Assembly (NCBI RefSeq): GCF_000632715.1
Contig: NZ_BAWO01000013.1
Location: forward strand, 62,001 to 126,000
Length of the DNA stretch: 64,000 bases
Source of the DNA: Parageobacillus caldoxylosilyticus NBRC 107762
GTDB lineage: Bacteria > Bacillota > Bacilli > Bacillales > Anoxybacillaceae
Reading direction: 5' to 3'
Shown: positions 33,486 through 43,401 of the stretch, piece by piece
How positions within the stretch are numbered: the first letter of the stretch is position 1
Layout of the letters: each line of letters starts with the position of its first letter
Translations under genes and position numbers: made by a program
The notes under the pieces: generated by a model
What the model was told of the DNA's origin: nothing
The model's input: only the letters and a program-made list of their open reading frames with translations
Databases searched by the model: none

Positions 33486-35555
33486 ATGGTTAAAAGTTTA
33501 TGGGATCAGAAAAAGGCATCACAGCTCCGCACAGGGCTGGACGAACTAGTATATCGCTCTAACTTGATTGGAGCAGATCGCTCTGTTTGTAACTGGGGCG
33601 GCGGGAACACATCGATGAAAACCATTGAAAAAGATTTCCGAGGCCGCGATATCGAGGTGATGTGGGTAAAGGGTAGCGGCTCTGATTTAGCAACAATGAA
33701 GAAGCAGCATTTTACAGGATTGAGACTGGAAGATATTCGTCCATTAATCGAACGTGAGCAAATGACTGATGAAGAAATGGTCGAATATTTATCGCATTGT
33801 ATGATTAACCCGAAACATCCCCGTCCGTCTATTGAGACATTGCTGCATGCTTTTTTGCCGTTTAAGCATGTCGACCACACTCATCCAGATGCCATTATTA
33901 GCATTTGCTGTGCCGATAACGGGAAGCAGATTGCTGAAAAGATATATGGGGATCGGTTTGTTTGGGTTCCATATGTACGCCCAGGTTTCACATTATCAAA
34001 AATGATCGCAGAAAGAGTCAAAAATAATCCAAATGCCGAATTGGTGCTGATGGAAAAACATGGATTAGTTACTTGGGGAGAAACAGCAAAAGAGTGTTAT
34101 GAAAAAACCATTTCGATCATTAACGAAGCGGAACAATATATACGAGAACAAATTGATGAAACTTCTGTGTTTGGCGGACAAAAGTATAAGGCGCTTTCAG
34201 CAGAGGAAAGAAAGAAAATTTTGGCGCAAGTGATGCCAATTATCCGCGGAGCAGTTAGTGATCAAAAGCGGATGATTTTGTCATATGATGATTCAGATGA
34301 TGTTCTGCAGTTTGTGAATAGTTATGAAGCTCCTGTGCTTTCACAAATCGGTGCGGCTTGTCCCGATCATTTGGTACATACGAAGCGTGTTCCTTTATAT
34401 GTTGATTGGGACCCGCAAACAAACGATGTTCATCAATTAATAGAAAAAGTGAAAGAGGGAATTGAAAGATTTAAAGAAGAATATAAGGCTTATTTCGAAC
34501 GGAATAGAAAAGAAGGAGACCAAATGTTTGAACCGGCGCCGCGTGTAATACTCATTCCTGGTATTGGTATGGTTAATACAGGTAAAAGTTTAGCAATGGC
34601 GAACGTTAGTGGCGCGCTATACCATCGGGCTATTGCGGTAATGAAAGGGGCAACATCGCTAGGGAACTTCGTTTCCTTAGATGAAAAAGAGTCTTTTAAT
34701 GTTGAATACTGGCCGTTGGAGCTTTACAAATTGACCCTTGCGCCGCCTGAAGCAGAATTTTCGCGGAAAGTTGCTTTTGTCACGGGGGGAGCTGGCGGTA
34801 TTGGCAGCGAAACTTGTCGTCGTTTTGCGTCAGAAGGAGCACATATTGTAGTAGCTGACCTGAACATCGAAGGAGCAGAAAAGGTAGCTGCGGAAATTAA
34901 TGAGAAATATGGAGAGGGACGGGCTATTGCCGTTCAAATGAATGTGACAAAAGAAGAGGAAGTGAAAGCCGCTTTTGAGCAAACAGTGTTGACTTACGGT
35001 GGAGTGGACATCGTTGTCAATAACGCGGGGCTTGCGACTTCCAGTCCATTGGAGGAAACGACATTACAAGAATGGAACTTGAATATGGATGTGCTCGCTA
35101 CAGGATATTTCCTTGTTGCACGAGAAGCGTTTAAACAAATGAAAAAACAAGGAATCGGCGGAAGTATGGTATTTGTCGGCTCCAAAAACTCGGTATATGC
35201 GGGCAAAAATGCGTCAGCATACAGCGCTGCAAAGGCATTGGAAGTGCATTTAGCAAGATGCATTGCAGTAGAAGGTGGACAATACGGTATTCGTGTAAAT
35301 TCTGTGCTTCCTGATGCAGTGTTGCAAGGATCTGCAATTTGGAATTCAGCTTGGCGCGAGGAGCGGGCGAAAGCATATGGAATCGAACCAGATCAACTAG
35401 AGGAATATTACCGGAAACGGACCACATTATTAGTGAATGTTTATCCAAAAGACATTGCTGAAGCCATTGCCTTTTTTGCTTCTTCCAAGTCTGAGAAAAC
35501 AACCGGATGCATGCTGACTGTAGACGGCGGTGTGCCGGCAGCATTTACTAGATAA
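33486..35555 (+). CDS. rhaEW: Bifunctional rhamnulose-1-phosphate aldolase / lactaldehyde dehydrogenase
   Basis: 689 residues, exactly the length of B. subtilis YuxG (RhaEW). Residues 1-400 form the class II aldolase/adducin domain (SVCNWGGGNTSMK; zinc ligands in HVDHTHPDAI and MEKHGLVTWG). Residues 420-689 form a short-chain dehydrogenase (VTGGAGGIGSETCRRF, NNAGLATSSP, catalytic YSAAK). It cleaves rhamnulose-1-phosphate to dihydroxyacetone phosphate and L-lactaldehyde and oxidises the latter to lactate. ATG 33486 chosen over upstream codons lacking a site. Confidence 0.93.
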   Translation: MVKSLWDQKKASQLRTGLDELVYRSNLIGADRSVCNWGGGNTSMKTIEKDFRGRDIEVMWVKGSGSDLATMKKQHFTGLRLEDIRPLIEREQMTDEEMVEYLSHCMINPKHPRPSIETLLHAFLPFKHVDHTHPDAIISICCADNGKQIAEKIYGDRFVWVPYVRPGFTLSKMIAERVKNNPNAELVLMEKHGLVTWGETAKECYEKTISIINEAEQYIREQIDETSVFGGQKYKALSAEERKKILAQVMPIIRGAVSDQKRMILSYDDSDDVLQFVNSYEAPVLSQIGAACPDHLVHTKRVPLYVDWDPQTNDVHQLIEKVKEGIERFKEEYKAYFERNRKEGDQMFEPAPRVILIPGIGMVNTGKSLAMANVSGALYHRAIAVMKGATSLGNFVSLDEKESFNVEYWPLELYKLTLAPPEAEFSRKVAFVTGGAGGIGSETCRRFASEGAHIVVADLNIEGAEKVAAEINEKYGEGRAIAVQMNVTKEEEVKAAFEQTVLTYGGVDIVVNNAGLATSSPLEETTLQEWNLNMDVLATGYFLVAREAFKQMKKQGIGGSMVFVGSKNSVYAGKNASAYSAAKALEVHLARCIAVEGGQYGIRVNSVLPDAVLQGSAIWNSAWREERAKAYGIEPDQLEEYYRKRTTLLVNVYPKDIAEAIAFFASSKSEKTTGCMLTVDGGVPAAFTR

Positions 35556-35558
35556 TCC

Positions 35559-35614
35559 ATATCATCGCGTTTGGAGATAAAGTAATAAAAAAATCTCCAG
35601 CGCGATGAACATAT
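35559..35614 (+). promoter_or_regulatory. Long intergenic stem-loop between rhaEW and rhaB
   Basis: CATCGCG-TTTGGAGAT at 35563-35578 pairs with ATCTCCA-GCGCGATG at 35593-35607, with outer CATAT/ATATG. No T run follows, so it is not a simple terminator; RNA processing or stability is more likely. Confidence 0.6.
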
Positions 35615-35623
35615 GTGTTAGTA

Positions 35624-35637
35624 GGTAAGCGCTTTCT
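35624..35637 (+). promoter_or_regulatory. cre-like site before rhaB
   Basis: GGTAAGCGCTTTCT fits the CcpA consensus TGWAANCGNTNWCA except at the first and last position. It lies in the rhaEW-rhaB gap, 16 bases before the rhaB GTG, where CcpA could block elongation. Confidence 0.4.
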
Positions 35638-35653
35638 GATGAGGGGGATTGAA

Positions 35654-37075
35654 GTGAGCAAGCATTGTTTAGCTGTAGATATTGGTGCGTCCAGTGGGAG
35701 AGTGATTGCAGGAAGGTTAGAAGAGGGAAAGTTAAAGATTAATGAGATTTATCGTTTCGACAACCATATTATCCAAAAAGGATCTCATTTTTGTTGGGAT
35801 CTTGAACACTTATTTCAAGAGATCAAAAAAGGAATACACGCATGCCAGGAAATAGGGATAAAGCCGGAAAGTATTGGTGTGGATACGTGGGCAGTGGATT
35901 TTGTTCTGTTGGATGAAGAAGACCAACTGTTGACCGAAGCGGTAGCCTATCGTGATCCACGCACCGATGGCATGATGGAGAAAGCGTTTCAAATTATTGG
36001 AAAAGAACAGTTATATTTTGACACAGGAATTCAGTTTCAAAAATTTAATACAATTTATCAGTTGTATGCCATCCAGCAAACCAACCCTGAACTTTTACGG
36101 CAGGCCAGAACCTTTTTAATGATTCCTGACTATTTCCATTACTTATTGACAGGGAAAAAAGTCAATGAATACACGAATGCAACCACCACTCAATTAGTAA
36201 ATGCGTTTACACGGACATGGGACAAACGGATATTGCGGCAGCTTGGAATCAATGAAGAGATGTTTCAACCCATTCATCCGCCAAAAACATTGTTAGGAAA
36301 TTTGAGAAAGGAATTGGTCAAGGAATTTGGCTTTGATATGAAGGTGATTTTACCAGCGACTCATGACACTGCTTCTGCCGTTATTGCTGTTCCGGAATCA
36401 GAAAATACAATTTATATCAGCTCAGGTACATGGTCATTAATTGGTGTGGAAAATCATGACCCGATTTGTACAGCTGATGCACTGAAATGCAATTTTACCA
36501 ATGAAGGTGGCATCGATTATCGTTTTCGATTTTTAAAAAACATAATGGGGCTTTGGATGATCCAAGAAGTGAAAAGGAATTACAGGGATCGGTATTCCTT
36601 TGCACAATTAGTAGAAATGGCTCGAGAAGAGAAAGAATTTACCTCTATTATTCATGTAGATGACGGAAGATTTTTGAAGCCAGATAATATGGTGGAAGAA
36701 ATCCAAAAATATTGTCAAGAGATGAATCAGCCTGTACCAAGAACACCAGGGCAAGTGGCAAAATGTATCTTTGATAGTTTAGTCGTCAGTTATCAAAAGG
36801 CAATCCAAGAGATTGAAGAGATCGTTGGGAAAAAGTTTAGTCAAATTAATGTTATTGGCGGCGGCTGTCAAAATGAATTATTGAATCAAATGATTGCAGA
36901 TGTGACTGGTAAAGAGGTGTACGCTGGACCAGTGGAAGCGACAGCGATCGGAAATATTGTTGTACAGCTTATGGCTCTTGGTGACATTCAAACGCTGGAT
37001 CAAGCAAGGACGATCATCAAACGTTCTTTTCCATTACGGCGATTTGTATCGAAAAAGGAGAGGGGCAGAGTATGA
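35654..37075 (+). CDS. rhaB: Rhamnulokinase
   Basis: 473-residue FGGY-family kinase phosphorylating L-rhamnulose. [17 protein letters not shown] is the RhaB N-terminus (ATP phosphate 1 motif), [12 protein letters not shown] and [13 protein letters not shown] follow, and [10 protein letters not shown] plus [13 protein letters not shown] complete the ATPase core. The GTG at 35654 has GAGGGGGATT upstream; the frame extends 13 codons further without homology. The stop overlaps the rhaA start (ATGA). Confidence 0.94.
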   Translation: MSKHCLAVDIGASSGRVIAGRLEEGKLKINEIYRFDNHIIQKGSHFCWDLEHLFQEIKKGIHACQEIGIKPESIGVDTWAVDFVLLDEEDQLLTEAVAYRDPRTDGMMEKAFQIIGKEQLYFDTGIQFQKFNTIYQLYAIQQTNPELLRQARTFLMIPDYFHYLLTGKKVNEYTNATTTQLVNAFTRTWDKRILRQLGINEEMFQPIHPPKTLLGNLRKELVKEFGFDMKVILPATHDTASAVIAVPESENTIYISSGTWSLIGVENHDPICTADALKCNFTNEGGIDYRFRFLKNIMGLWMIQEVKRNYRDRYSFAQLVEMAREEKEFTSIIHVDDGRFLKPDNMVEEIQKYCQEMNQPVPRTPGQVAKCIFDSLVVSYQKAIQEIEEIVGKKFSQINVIGGGCQNELLNQMIADVTGKEVYAGPVEATAIGNIVVQLMALGDIQTLDQARTIIKRSFPLRRFVSKKERGRV

Positions 37076-38322
37076 GAAAAGAAAACTTTGACAGAGCGAA
37101 ACAAGATTATGAAAAATGGGGAATTAATGTTGATGAAGTATTTCATCAATTAAAAAGTGTATCTATTTCGATTCATTGTTGGCAAGGGGATGATGTATCA
37201 GGTTTTGAGGTGAAAAAGGCGGAATTATCTGGCGGAATTGATGTTACTGGTAACTACCCAGGTAAAGCACGAACACCGGAAGAATTAAGACAAGATTTAG
37301 AAAAAGCACTATCACTTATTCCAGGTAAGCATCGTGTGAATTTGCATGCGATGTACGCAGAAACAAAAGGAAAAGTAGTAGAAAGAGACGAATTAGAACC
37401 GGAATATTTTGGGAATTGGGTGAATTGGGCCAAGGAACATGGGTTAGGATTAGATTTTAATCCAACGCTTTTTTCTCATGAAAAAGCGGCAGATGGCCTT
37501 ACATTATCCCATCCGAATGAAGAAATCAGGCAATTTTGGATTCGTCATTGTATTGCGAGTCGCAAAATTGGGGAGTATTTTGGTAAACAACTCGGCACTC
37601 CTTGTTTAACAAACATATGGATTCCAGATGGATATAAGGATATTCCAAGTGATCGGTTAACACCAAGACAGCGATTAAAAGATTCATTAGACCAAATTTT
37701 TGCCGAAGAGATAGATGAAACTTATAATATTGATGCAGTCGAAAGTAAATTATTTGGAATTGGTTCGGAGTCATATGTTGTCGGCTCTCATGAATTTTAT
37801 TTAGGTTATGCGCTAACGAATAAAAAGGTATACTTACTGGATACAGGACATTTTCATCCAACGGAAACAATTTCTAATAAAATTTCTGCTCTACTGCTTT
37901 ACTTTGATAAACTCGCATTGCATGTATCGAGACCGGTTCGATGGGATAGTGACCATGTTGTTATTTTTGATGAGGAACTAAGAGAAATTGCACTAGAGAT
38001 TGTTCGCAATCAGGCGTTGGAGCGTGTGATGATTGGCTTGGACTTTTTCGATGCAAGCATCAACCGGATTGCAGCTTGGGTTATCGGAACGCGCAATATG
38101 ATTAAAGCATTGTTATATGCGATGCTAATGCCAAACGATTACCTGAAGCAGTTGCAGGAAAGCGGAAACTTTACAGAAAGACTCGCACTCATCGAGGAGT
38201 TTAAAACATATCCGTTTGGGGCAGTATGGGACGCTTATTGTGATTATATGGGCGTGCCTGTAAGAGAGACATGGTTAGAAGAAGTGAAAAAGTATGAGCA
38301 AGAGGTATTACGAAAACGGTAA
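37072..38322 (+). CDS. rhaA: L-rhamnose isomerase
   Basis: 416 residues, metal-dependent isomerisation of L-rhamnose to L-rhamnulose. [48 protein letters not shown] and the metal-binding [12 protein letters not shown] block are characteristic of RhaA. Translationally coupled to rhaB. A terminator follows at 38360. No mutarotase gene (rhaM), present in the B. subtilis operon, lies beside it. Confidence 0.95.
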   Translation: MRKENFDRAKQDYEKWGINVDEVFHQLKSVSISIHCWQGDDVSGFEVKKAELSGGIDVTGNYPGKARTPEELRQDLEKALSLIPGKHRVNLHAMYAETKGKVVERDELEPEYFGNWVNWAKEHGLGLDFNPTLFSHEKAADGLTLSHPNEEIRQFWIRHCIASRKIGEYFGKQLGTPCLTNIWIPDGYKDIPSDRLTPRQRLKDSLDQIFAEEIDETYNIDAVESKLFGIGSESYVVGSHEFYLGYALTNKKVYLLDTGHFHPTETISNKISALLLYFDKLALHVSRPVRWDSDHVVIFDEELREIALEIVRNQALERVMIGLDFFDASINRIAAWVIGTRNMIKALLYAMLMPNDYLKQLQESGNFTERLALIEEFKTYPFGAVWDAYCDYMGVPVRETWLEEVKKYEQEVLRKR

Positions 38323-38359
38323 TTTCTGGATTGATTTGAAAAGTGGTATGCACATGAAT

Positions 38360-38386
38360 GACCCAGTATTTATACTGGGTTTCTCT
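38360..38386 (+). terminator. Terminator after rhaA
   Basis: ACCCAGTAT / ATACTGGGT stem with TT loop, followed by TTCTC. Confidence 0.65.
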
Positions 38387-38493
38387 CGTTGTTGGGGCTA
38401 AATGATAAGTAGATATTAATTGTAACATATTTTGTTAAGATAGATTGATTATTATAATGTAGGTCAAATAAGCTTTGCTAGGGTAGGATTGTA

Positions 38494-40269
38494 ATGAAAA
38501 AACAATGGTTTAGGAGAATTATGAGACTGTTTCGTTTTCAGAATGTTCGCGACAAATATTTTATTGCGATGATCAGTCTTTCGCTTCCGCCTCTTTTTCT
38601 GTTAGGGTTCTTTTCCTATAATATTGCAAAAGATACACTAGTGCAAAACCAGTTGCGAGTGACAGAAAACCATCTGGAGACAGCCAATGAGGTAGCTGAT
38701 TTGCTGTTACGCAATATTATCAATATGGAGAGAGTCATTTCGTGGAATAAGGACATTCAACGAGAATTAAAAAGAAGTGCTTCCCATAAAGATAGCAAAC
38801 AGAAAATCATTAATATGGGTACAGTTAGGCGTATCCAAAATTTGCTTTCTAATTATCTTATTGATACTCAAGATATTGATTCGGTTTGTTTATTTGATCC
38901 ACATTACCGTTCTGTATGTTACGGAAATTCTAAAAGTATGGGCCACTATGGAAGCAATGATAACTTTGCGGAGATTGCGCAGACGGACTGGTATAAAAGA
39001 AGTGTAGAAGCAAAAGGAAAGCCAGTATTTTTTGATTACAATGTTTTAACAGATACACGGACAAGCAACACATTTTCTTCGGTCAAGCTATTAAGGGATC
39101 CTGAACAATTATTTCATCCACAGATTACAGGATTATTAGTGGTAAACATTAAAAAATCCATATTTTTAAAAGTGTTTAATGAAAAGGAGAACCGAGGATT
39201 TATTGTCCTTAATCCTTCTAGAAAAGGAGTAAGTGTTGTATATGATTCTACTTCTTCTTTTCATATAGAAAGTAATTTAGGAAATAGTATTTTATCTGCG
39301 TTTCAAAAGCTAAGGGATAGAGGCTATTTTCTTAGCAGCTATACAAATCAAACAACAGGATGGATGTTTATCCATGTAATTAAAGAAAAAGAGTTGCTCC
39401 AACAGCCAAACCAAATAGGAATGGTGACGGCCTTCATCGCTTCTTTCATGGCTCTTATTTCTTTATTTCTTTCCTTTGTTTTTTCTGGGTCTATTACAAG
39501 ACCGCTTAGACAATTAAAAAAAATAACCGTAGAATTAGCAAAAGGGATATGGGATGTTCATGACGCTACTGAAGAGAATGAAATTGTTGTCATTGAAGAG
39601 ACATTTAAGCGAATGACAAAAGAGAATCAAAAGCTTAACGAACAGTTGATCCGTTTGCAATTAAAGGAGCGGGAGGCAGAACTACGGGCGCTCCAAGCGC
39701 AAATTAAACCCCATTTTCTATATAATACATTAGATTCGATTTACTGGATGGCCGTATTACAAAATAATCATGATATCGCTAAAATGGCAATATCTCTGTC
39801 AGAGAGTTTTAAGTTAAGCCTGAATAATGGGAAAGAATTTATTCCTGTAGCGAAAGAGCTGGAACATATTCAACACTACATGACGATTCAAAATATGCGG
39901 CATAACAATCGCTTTCAGTATATTCAAAAAGTAGATCGTGCCCTAATGGATAAAGAAATATTGAAACTATTACTTCAGCCGCTTGTGGAGAATGCTATTT
40001 ATCATGGTTTAGAACCGAAAGTGGGGAAAGGAACTGTTCGATTGACTGGAAAAATAGAGAGTGGATTTATTATTTTTACAATCGAAGATGATGGGGTAGG
40101 AATGGAAGATTTGGAAGCGATCGAGAAGGGATACGGTTTACGAAATGTTCGTGAACGTTTAGCGCTATATTATGGGGCAGACAGTAGATTTACCATTTCA
40201 AGCGAAGTAAATCGAGGAACGAGAGTAGAAATTCGATTCCCTATGGAGACAAAGGAGGGAAATCCGTGA
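38494..40269 (+). CDS. YesM-type sensor histidine kinase
   Basis: 591 residues. Transmembrane helix near 25-45, a large extracellular sensor domain, a second helix near 305-330, HAMP, then the His_kinase region QAQIKPHFLYNTLDSIYWM with the phosphorylated histidine, and HATPase_c (LVENAIYHGLEP, EDDGVGMEDLEAI, GYGLRNVRERL). Such kinases pair with YesN-type regulators and sense oligosaccharides or their binding proteins. Its stop overlaps the response regulator start. The context suggests a rhamnoside-related signal. Confidence 0.9.
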   Translation: MKKQWFRRIMRLFRFQNVRDKYFIAMISLSLPPLFLLGFFSYNIAKDTLVQNQLRVTENHLETANEVADLLLRNIINMERVISWNKDIQRELKRSASHKDSKQKIINMGTVRRIQNLLSNYLIDTQDIDSVCLFDPHYRSVCYGNSKSMGHYGSNDNFAEIAQTDWYKRSVEAKGKPVFFDYNVLTDTRTSNTFSSVKLLRDPEQLFHPQITGLLVVNIKKSIFLKVFNEKENRGFIVLNPSRKGVSVVYDSTSSFHIESNLGNSILSAFQKLRDRGYFLSSYTNQTTGWMFIHVIKEKELLQQPNQIGMVTAFIASFMALISLFLSFVFSGSITRPLRQLKKITVELAKGIWDVHDATEENEIVVIEETFKRMTKENQKLNEQLIRLQLKEREAELRALQAQIKPHFLYNTLDSIYWMAVLQNNHDIAKMAISLSESFKLSLNNGKEFIPVAKELEHIQHYMTIQNMRHNNRFQYIQKVDRALMDKEILKLLLQPLVENAIYHGLEPKVGKGTVRLTGKIESGFIIFTIEDDGVGMEDLEAIEKGYGLRNVRERLALYYGADSRFTISSEVNRGTRVEIRFPMETKEGNP

Positions 40270-41753
40270 TAAAGGCTGCCGTATTTGATGATGAATATAT
40301 TGTACTCCATGGTCTCCAAACGATGATTGACTGGTCACAATATGGAATTGAATTAGTAGGAACTGCTGCGGATGGACTTAGTGCTTTATCGTTATGGAAA
40401 ACATACCGTCCTGATATTGTCTTTACAGATATCCGGATGCCTGGTATAGATGGGTTGCAACTTGTGGAAAAGATCTTGTCAGAATCGCCTGAAACGATAT
40501 GTATTGTATTCAGTGGTTTTAATGAATATGAGTACGTAAAGAAAGCCATTAAATTAGGGGTGGCGGACTATCTAGAAAAGCCAATTACCGTATCTATGAT
40601 GAAGGATACCATTCCTAAAATTATTGAGAAGATCGAGCAAAAAAAGGAACTTTCTATGCTGAAATCAAAATGGGAGAATAGCCAACGCGAGTTACTAGAA
40701 AAAGCCACATTAGACTTGCTATTGCTGGGGAATGAGGCAGAAGCAAAGTGGCGGGAATGCTTTGGAGATGATGCAGACCGTGTTGTTGGGATAACGGTTA
40801 TTGCGTTATCGGAATATCGCTATTTTATAAGCAATGACCCTTCTTACCGTATTGTTTATGTGCGAAATGGATCCGAGCAGCTGTTTGTCGTTTTTCATTT
40901 TGATGTTCAATCGGATGTTTTATGGAAACAATTATGTTTTTGGGCAGAGCAGGTAGGAATAACAGTAGGATGCGGCCGAACATATTCACATATAACTGAT
41001 GCCCCGAAAAGCTATAAAGAGGCTTTACAGGCGTTGAAATATGGGCGGTTTATGGAGGAAAAAGGTTGGATTCATTTTGAAGATATAAGTGGCGATTCTC
41101 CATTTTCTACGGATCTACCAGAGCAAGAGGAAGCAGTTATGTTTTATATACGGACTGGAGATAAAGAAGGGCTACTTCGTCAGCTGGATGGTTATATAAA
41201 ACAATTAAAATCGAAAGGGCTCCATCCAAATATTGTGGAGAGGGAAGTATTGAAATTTGTTTATTTTGCAATCGAAGCAGCAAAGGAAACAGGAGCAAAC
41301 ATAGATGAGATATGGGGGAAAGATTATTTGCCTCATGTGGAGATACGTCAAATGAATACAAGGGAAGAAATGTTCCAATGGCTGCGTTCGCAAATGGAAA
41401 TGATTATGGATTGGGTAATGGCGTTCCGCCAAAAAACGAAGCATAGTGCTGTAGAAAAAGCGTGCATCTATATAAAAGACAATTATAATAGGGACTTGAC
41501 CCTGCAGGAAGTCGCCGAACATGTAGGGATGAATCCTGCCTATTTTAGTTTGCTGTTTAAAGAAGAAATGGGGCAGTCGTATATTAAATATTTGACTGAA
41601 ATTCGTATGGAGCAGGCGAAGGAATTGCTTCGGGAAGGATATAAGGTAACGGATGTTAGCGAGATGGTCGGCTATCATAGCTATAAACATTTTTCTGAGG
41701 TGTTTAAAAAATATGTTGGGATGAAACCAGGACAATATAAAGAAATTTTTTAA
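40266..41753 (+). CDS. YesN-type response regulator with AraC HTH
   Basis: 495 residues. Receiver domain with acidic pair D8/D9 and phosphoacceptor D55 in IVFTDIRMPGIDG, a middle region of about 250 residues, and a C-terminal AraC double helix-turn-helix (DLTLQEVAEHVGMNPAYFSL ... VTDVSEMVGYHSYKHFSEVF). Likely activates the ABC transporter/rhamnosidase operon that starts 247 bases downstream. ATG overlaps the kinase stop. Confidence 0.92.
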   Translation: MIKAAVFDDEYIVLHGLQTMIDWSQYGIELVGTAADGLSALSLWKTYRPDIVFTDIRMPGIDGLQLVEKILSESPETICIVFSGFNEYEYVKKAIKLGVADYLEKPITVSMMKDTIPKIIEKIEQKKELSMLKSKWENSQRELLEKATLDLLLLGNEAEAKWRECFGDDADRVVGITVIALSEYRYFISNDPSYRIVYVRNGSEQLFVVFHFDVQSDVLWKQLCFWAEQVGITVGCGRTYSHITDAPKSYKEALQALKYGRFMEEKGWIHFEDISGDSPFSTDLPEQEEAVMFYIRTGDKEGLLRQLDGYIKQLKSKGLHPNIVEREVLKFVYFAIEAAKETGANIDEIWGKDYLPHVEIRQMNTREEMFQWLRSQMEMIMDWVMAFRQKTKHSAVEKACIYIKDNYNRDLTLQEVAEHVGMNPAYFSLLFKEEMGQSYIKYLTEIRMEQAKELLREGYKVTDVSEMVGYHSYKHFSEVFKKYVGMKPGQYKEIF

Positions 41754-41764
41754 AAAGTTTTTTG

Positions 41765-41788
41765 GAAAAGGCTTAAAAGCCTTTTTTT
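41765..41788 (+). terminator. Terminator after the two-component system
   Basis: AAAAGGCTT / AAGCCTTTT stem followed by T run. Confidence 0.8.
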
Positions 41789-41902
41789 GTTTGGTTAGGT
41801 TTGTATGCGCTGTAATATTTCTGATCTAAAGATCATTTTATTATTACTGCTATCCAAAAAAAACGGACAAAAAACAAAAAGAACACACTTATCAAGTTCC
41901 TT

Positions 41903-41916
41903 AGCAATCGTTTACA
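41903..41916 (+). promoter_or_regulatory. cre-like site, upstream copy
   Basis: AGCAATCGTTTACA matches 12 of 14 positions of the CcpA consensus; about 85 bases before the binding-protein gene. Confidence 0.35.
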
Positions 41917-41972
41917 ATGATCTTAAGTAAATCTGGGCTCAGAGAAGAAACAAGAAGAAACAATATAAAAAA

Positions 41973-41986
41973 TGAAAGCGTTTAAA
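41973..41986 (+). promoter_or_regulatory. cre site before the ABC operon
   Basis: TGAAAGCGTTTAAA matches 13 of 14 positions of TGWAANCGNTNWCA and lies 14 bases before the ATG, just upstream of the AAGGGGG ribosome site. Carbon catabolite repression by CcpA is inferred. Confidence 0.6.
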
Positions 41987-42000
41987 AAGGGGGATTAAAA

Positions 42001-43314
42001 ATGAGGAAGAAAACAAAAATATTTTCATCACTATTGTGTAGTACGGTACTTATGATGGGGATATTGACGGGGTGCAGCGATAGCGGTAAAGACACGTCGA
42101 ATAATGCAGCAAAAGAACAAAAAACCCTTACACTTTTAATTGACAATCAAACAACATTGGATGGAATCAAAGCGGTTGCAGATGCATTTGAGAAAAAATA
42201 CGACATTAAAATAGAATTTGAAACTCGTCCAGGGGGAGCAGAAGGAGATAACGTTGTCAAAACCCGTTTGGCCACGGGAGATATGACCGATCTTGTTTAC
42301 TACAATTCAGGAGCTCTCGTACAAGCGTTAAATCCAGAACAAAACTTTGTAGATCTAACAAATGAGCCTTTTATGAAAAACGTGATGGATTCTTTTAAGA
42401 AGACGGTTACCGTAAATGGAAAGGTATATGGTATTCCTGCAGGGCCTGTTATAGTTGGTGGATGGTTATATAATAAGAAAGTTTATAAAGAACTTGGACT
42501 TTCCATTCCAAAAACTTGGTCAGAGTTAATGAAGAATAATGAGAAAATAAAGGCAGCAGGTAAAACACCGGTAATTGGAACTTATAAGGATGATTGGACA
42601 ACACAATTGATTGTATTAGCAGATAACTATAATGTCCTTGCAAAGACCCCTACATTTGCAGAAGACTACACTGCTAATAAGGCGAAATTTTCTGATACCC
42701 CAGAAGCACTTCGCAGTTTCAAAAAATTAGAAGAAGTGTATAAAAAGGGGTATTTGAATAAGGATTTTCTAGCTACAAATTATGATGCTGGTTTAAAAAT
42801 GCTGGCTGAAGGCAAGGGTGTTCATTATCCAATGCTTACGTTTGCACTGACAGCAATTGCAAAAAATTATCCAGATAAGATTAATGACATCGGTGTATTT
42901 CCACAGCCTAGCGACAGCCCGGATATTAACGGTTTTACTGTATGGATGCCTGCAGCTATCTATATTAACAAAAATAGCGATCATGTTGAGGAAGCAAAAA
43001 AATTTGTAGAATTTTATATCTCTCCAGAGGGAATGAATGCATATCTTTCTAAAGTGAAACCAGAGGGACCTTTAGCAATAAAAGGAGCTAAACTTCCAGA
43101 TGATGTTTACCCAGCAGTAAAGGAAATGCTTCCTTATTTTGAATCGGGAAAAACGGCTCCGGCTTTAGAATTCCTTAGCCCTGTCAAAGGTCCAAGCTTG
43201 CCGCAAATCACGACAGAAGTAGGGAGCGGTATTAAATCAGCGAAGGAAGGAGCCAAGTTATATGATCGAGATGTTGAAAAGCAAGCAAAACAACTTGGTC
43301 TCCCAGGATGGTAA
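42001..43314 (+). CDS. ABC transporter sugar-binding lipoprotein
   Basis: 437 residues, family 1 solute-binding protein. Lipoprotein signal with lipobox GILTGC near residue 24. The mature part has TLLIDNQTTLDGIKAVADAF, RLATGDMTDLVYYNSGAL and IPAGPVIVGGWLYNKKVYKE, typical of oligosaccharide binding proteins. First gene of the operon with two permeases and a GH78 rhamnosidase, so the ligand is probably a rhamnose-containing oligosaccharide. Confidence 0.9.
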   Translation: MRKKTKIFSSLLCSTVLMMGILTGCSDSGKDTSNNAAKEQKTLTLLIDNQTTLDGIKAVADAFEKKYDIKIEFETRPGGAEGDNVVKTRLATGDMTDLVYYNSGALVQALNPEQNFVDLTNEPFMKNVMDSFKKTVTVNGKVYGIPAGPVIVGGWLYNKKVYKELGLSIPKTWSELMKNNEKIKAAGKTPVIGTYKDDWTTQLIVLADNYNVLAKTPTFAEDYTANKAKFSDTPEALRSFKKLEEVYKKGYLNKDFLATNYDAGLKMLAEGKGVHYPMLTFALTAIAKNYPDKINDIGVFPQPSDSPDINGFTVWMPAAIYINKNSDHVEEAKKFVEFYISPEGMNAYLSKVKPEGPLAIKGAKLPDDVYPAVKEMLPYFESGKTAPALEFLSPVKGPSLPQITTEVGSGIKSAKEGAKLYDRDVEKQAKQLGLPGW

Positions 43315-43401
43315 TAATAAAAGATTTTAAATGATGAGAGGCCCTGTTTATGTTTCTATAGCAGGGCCGATCTTCTACATGGAAATGAGGTGGATAAGCA
43401 G

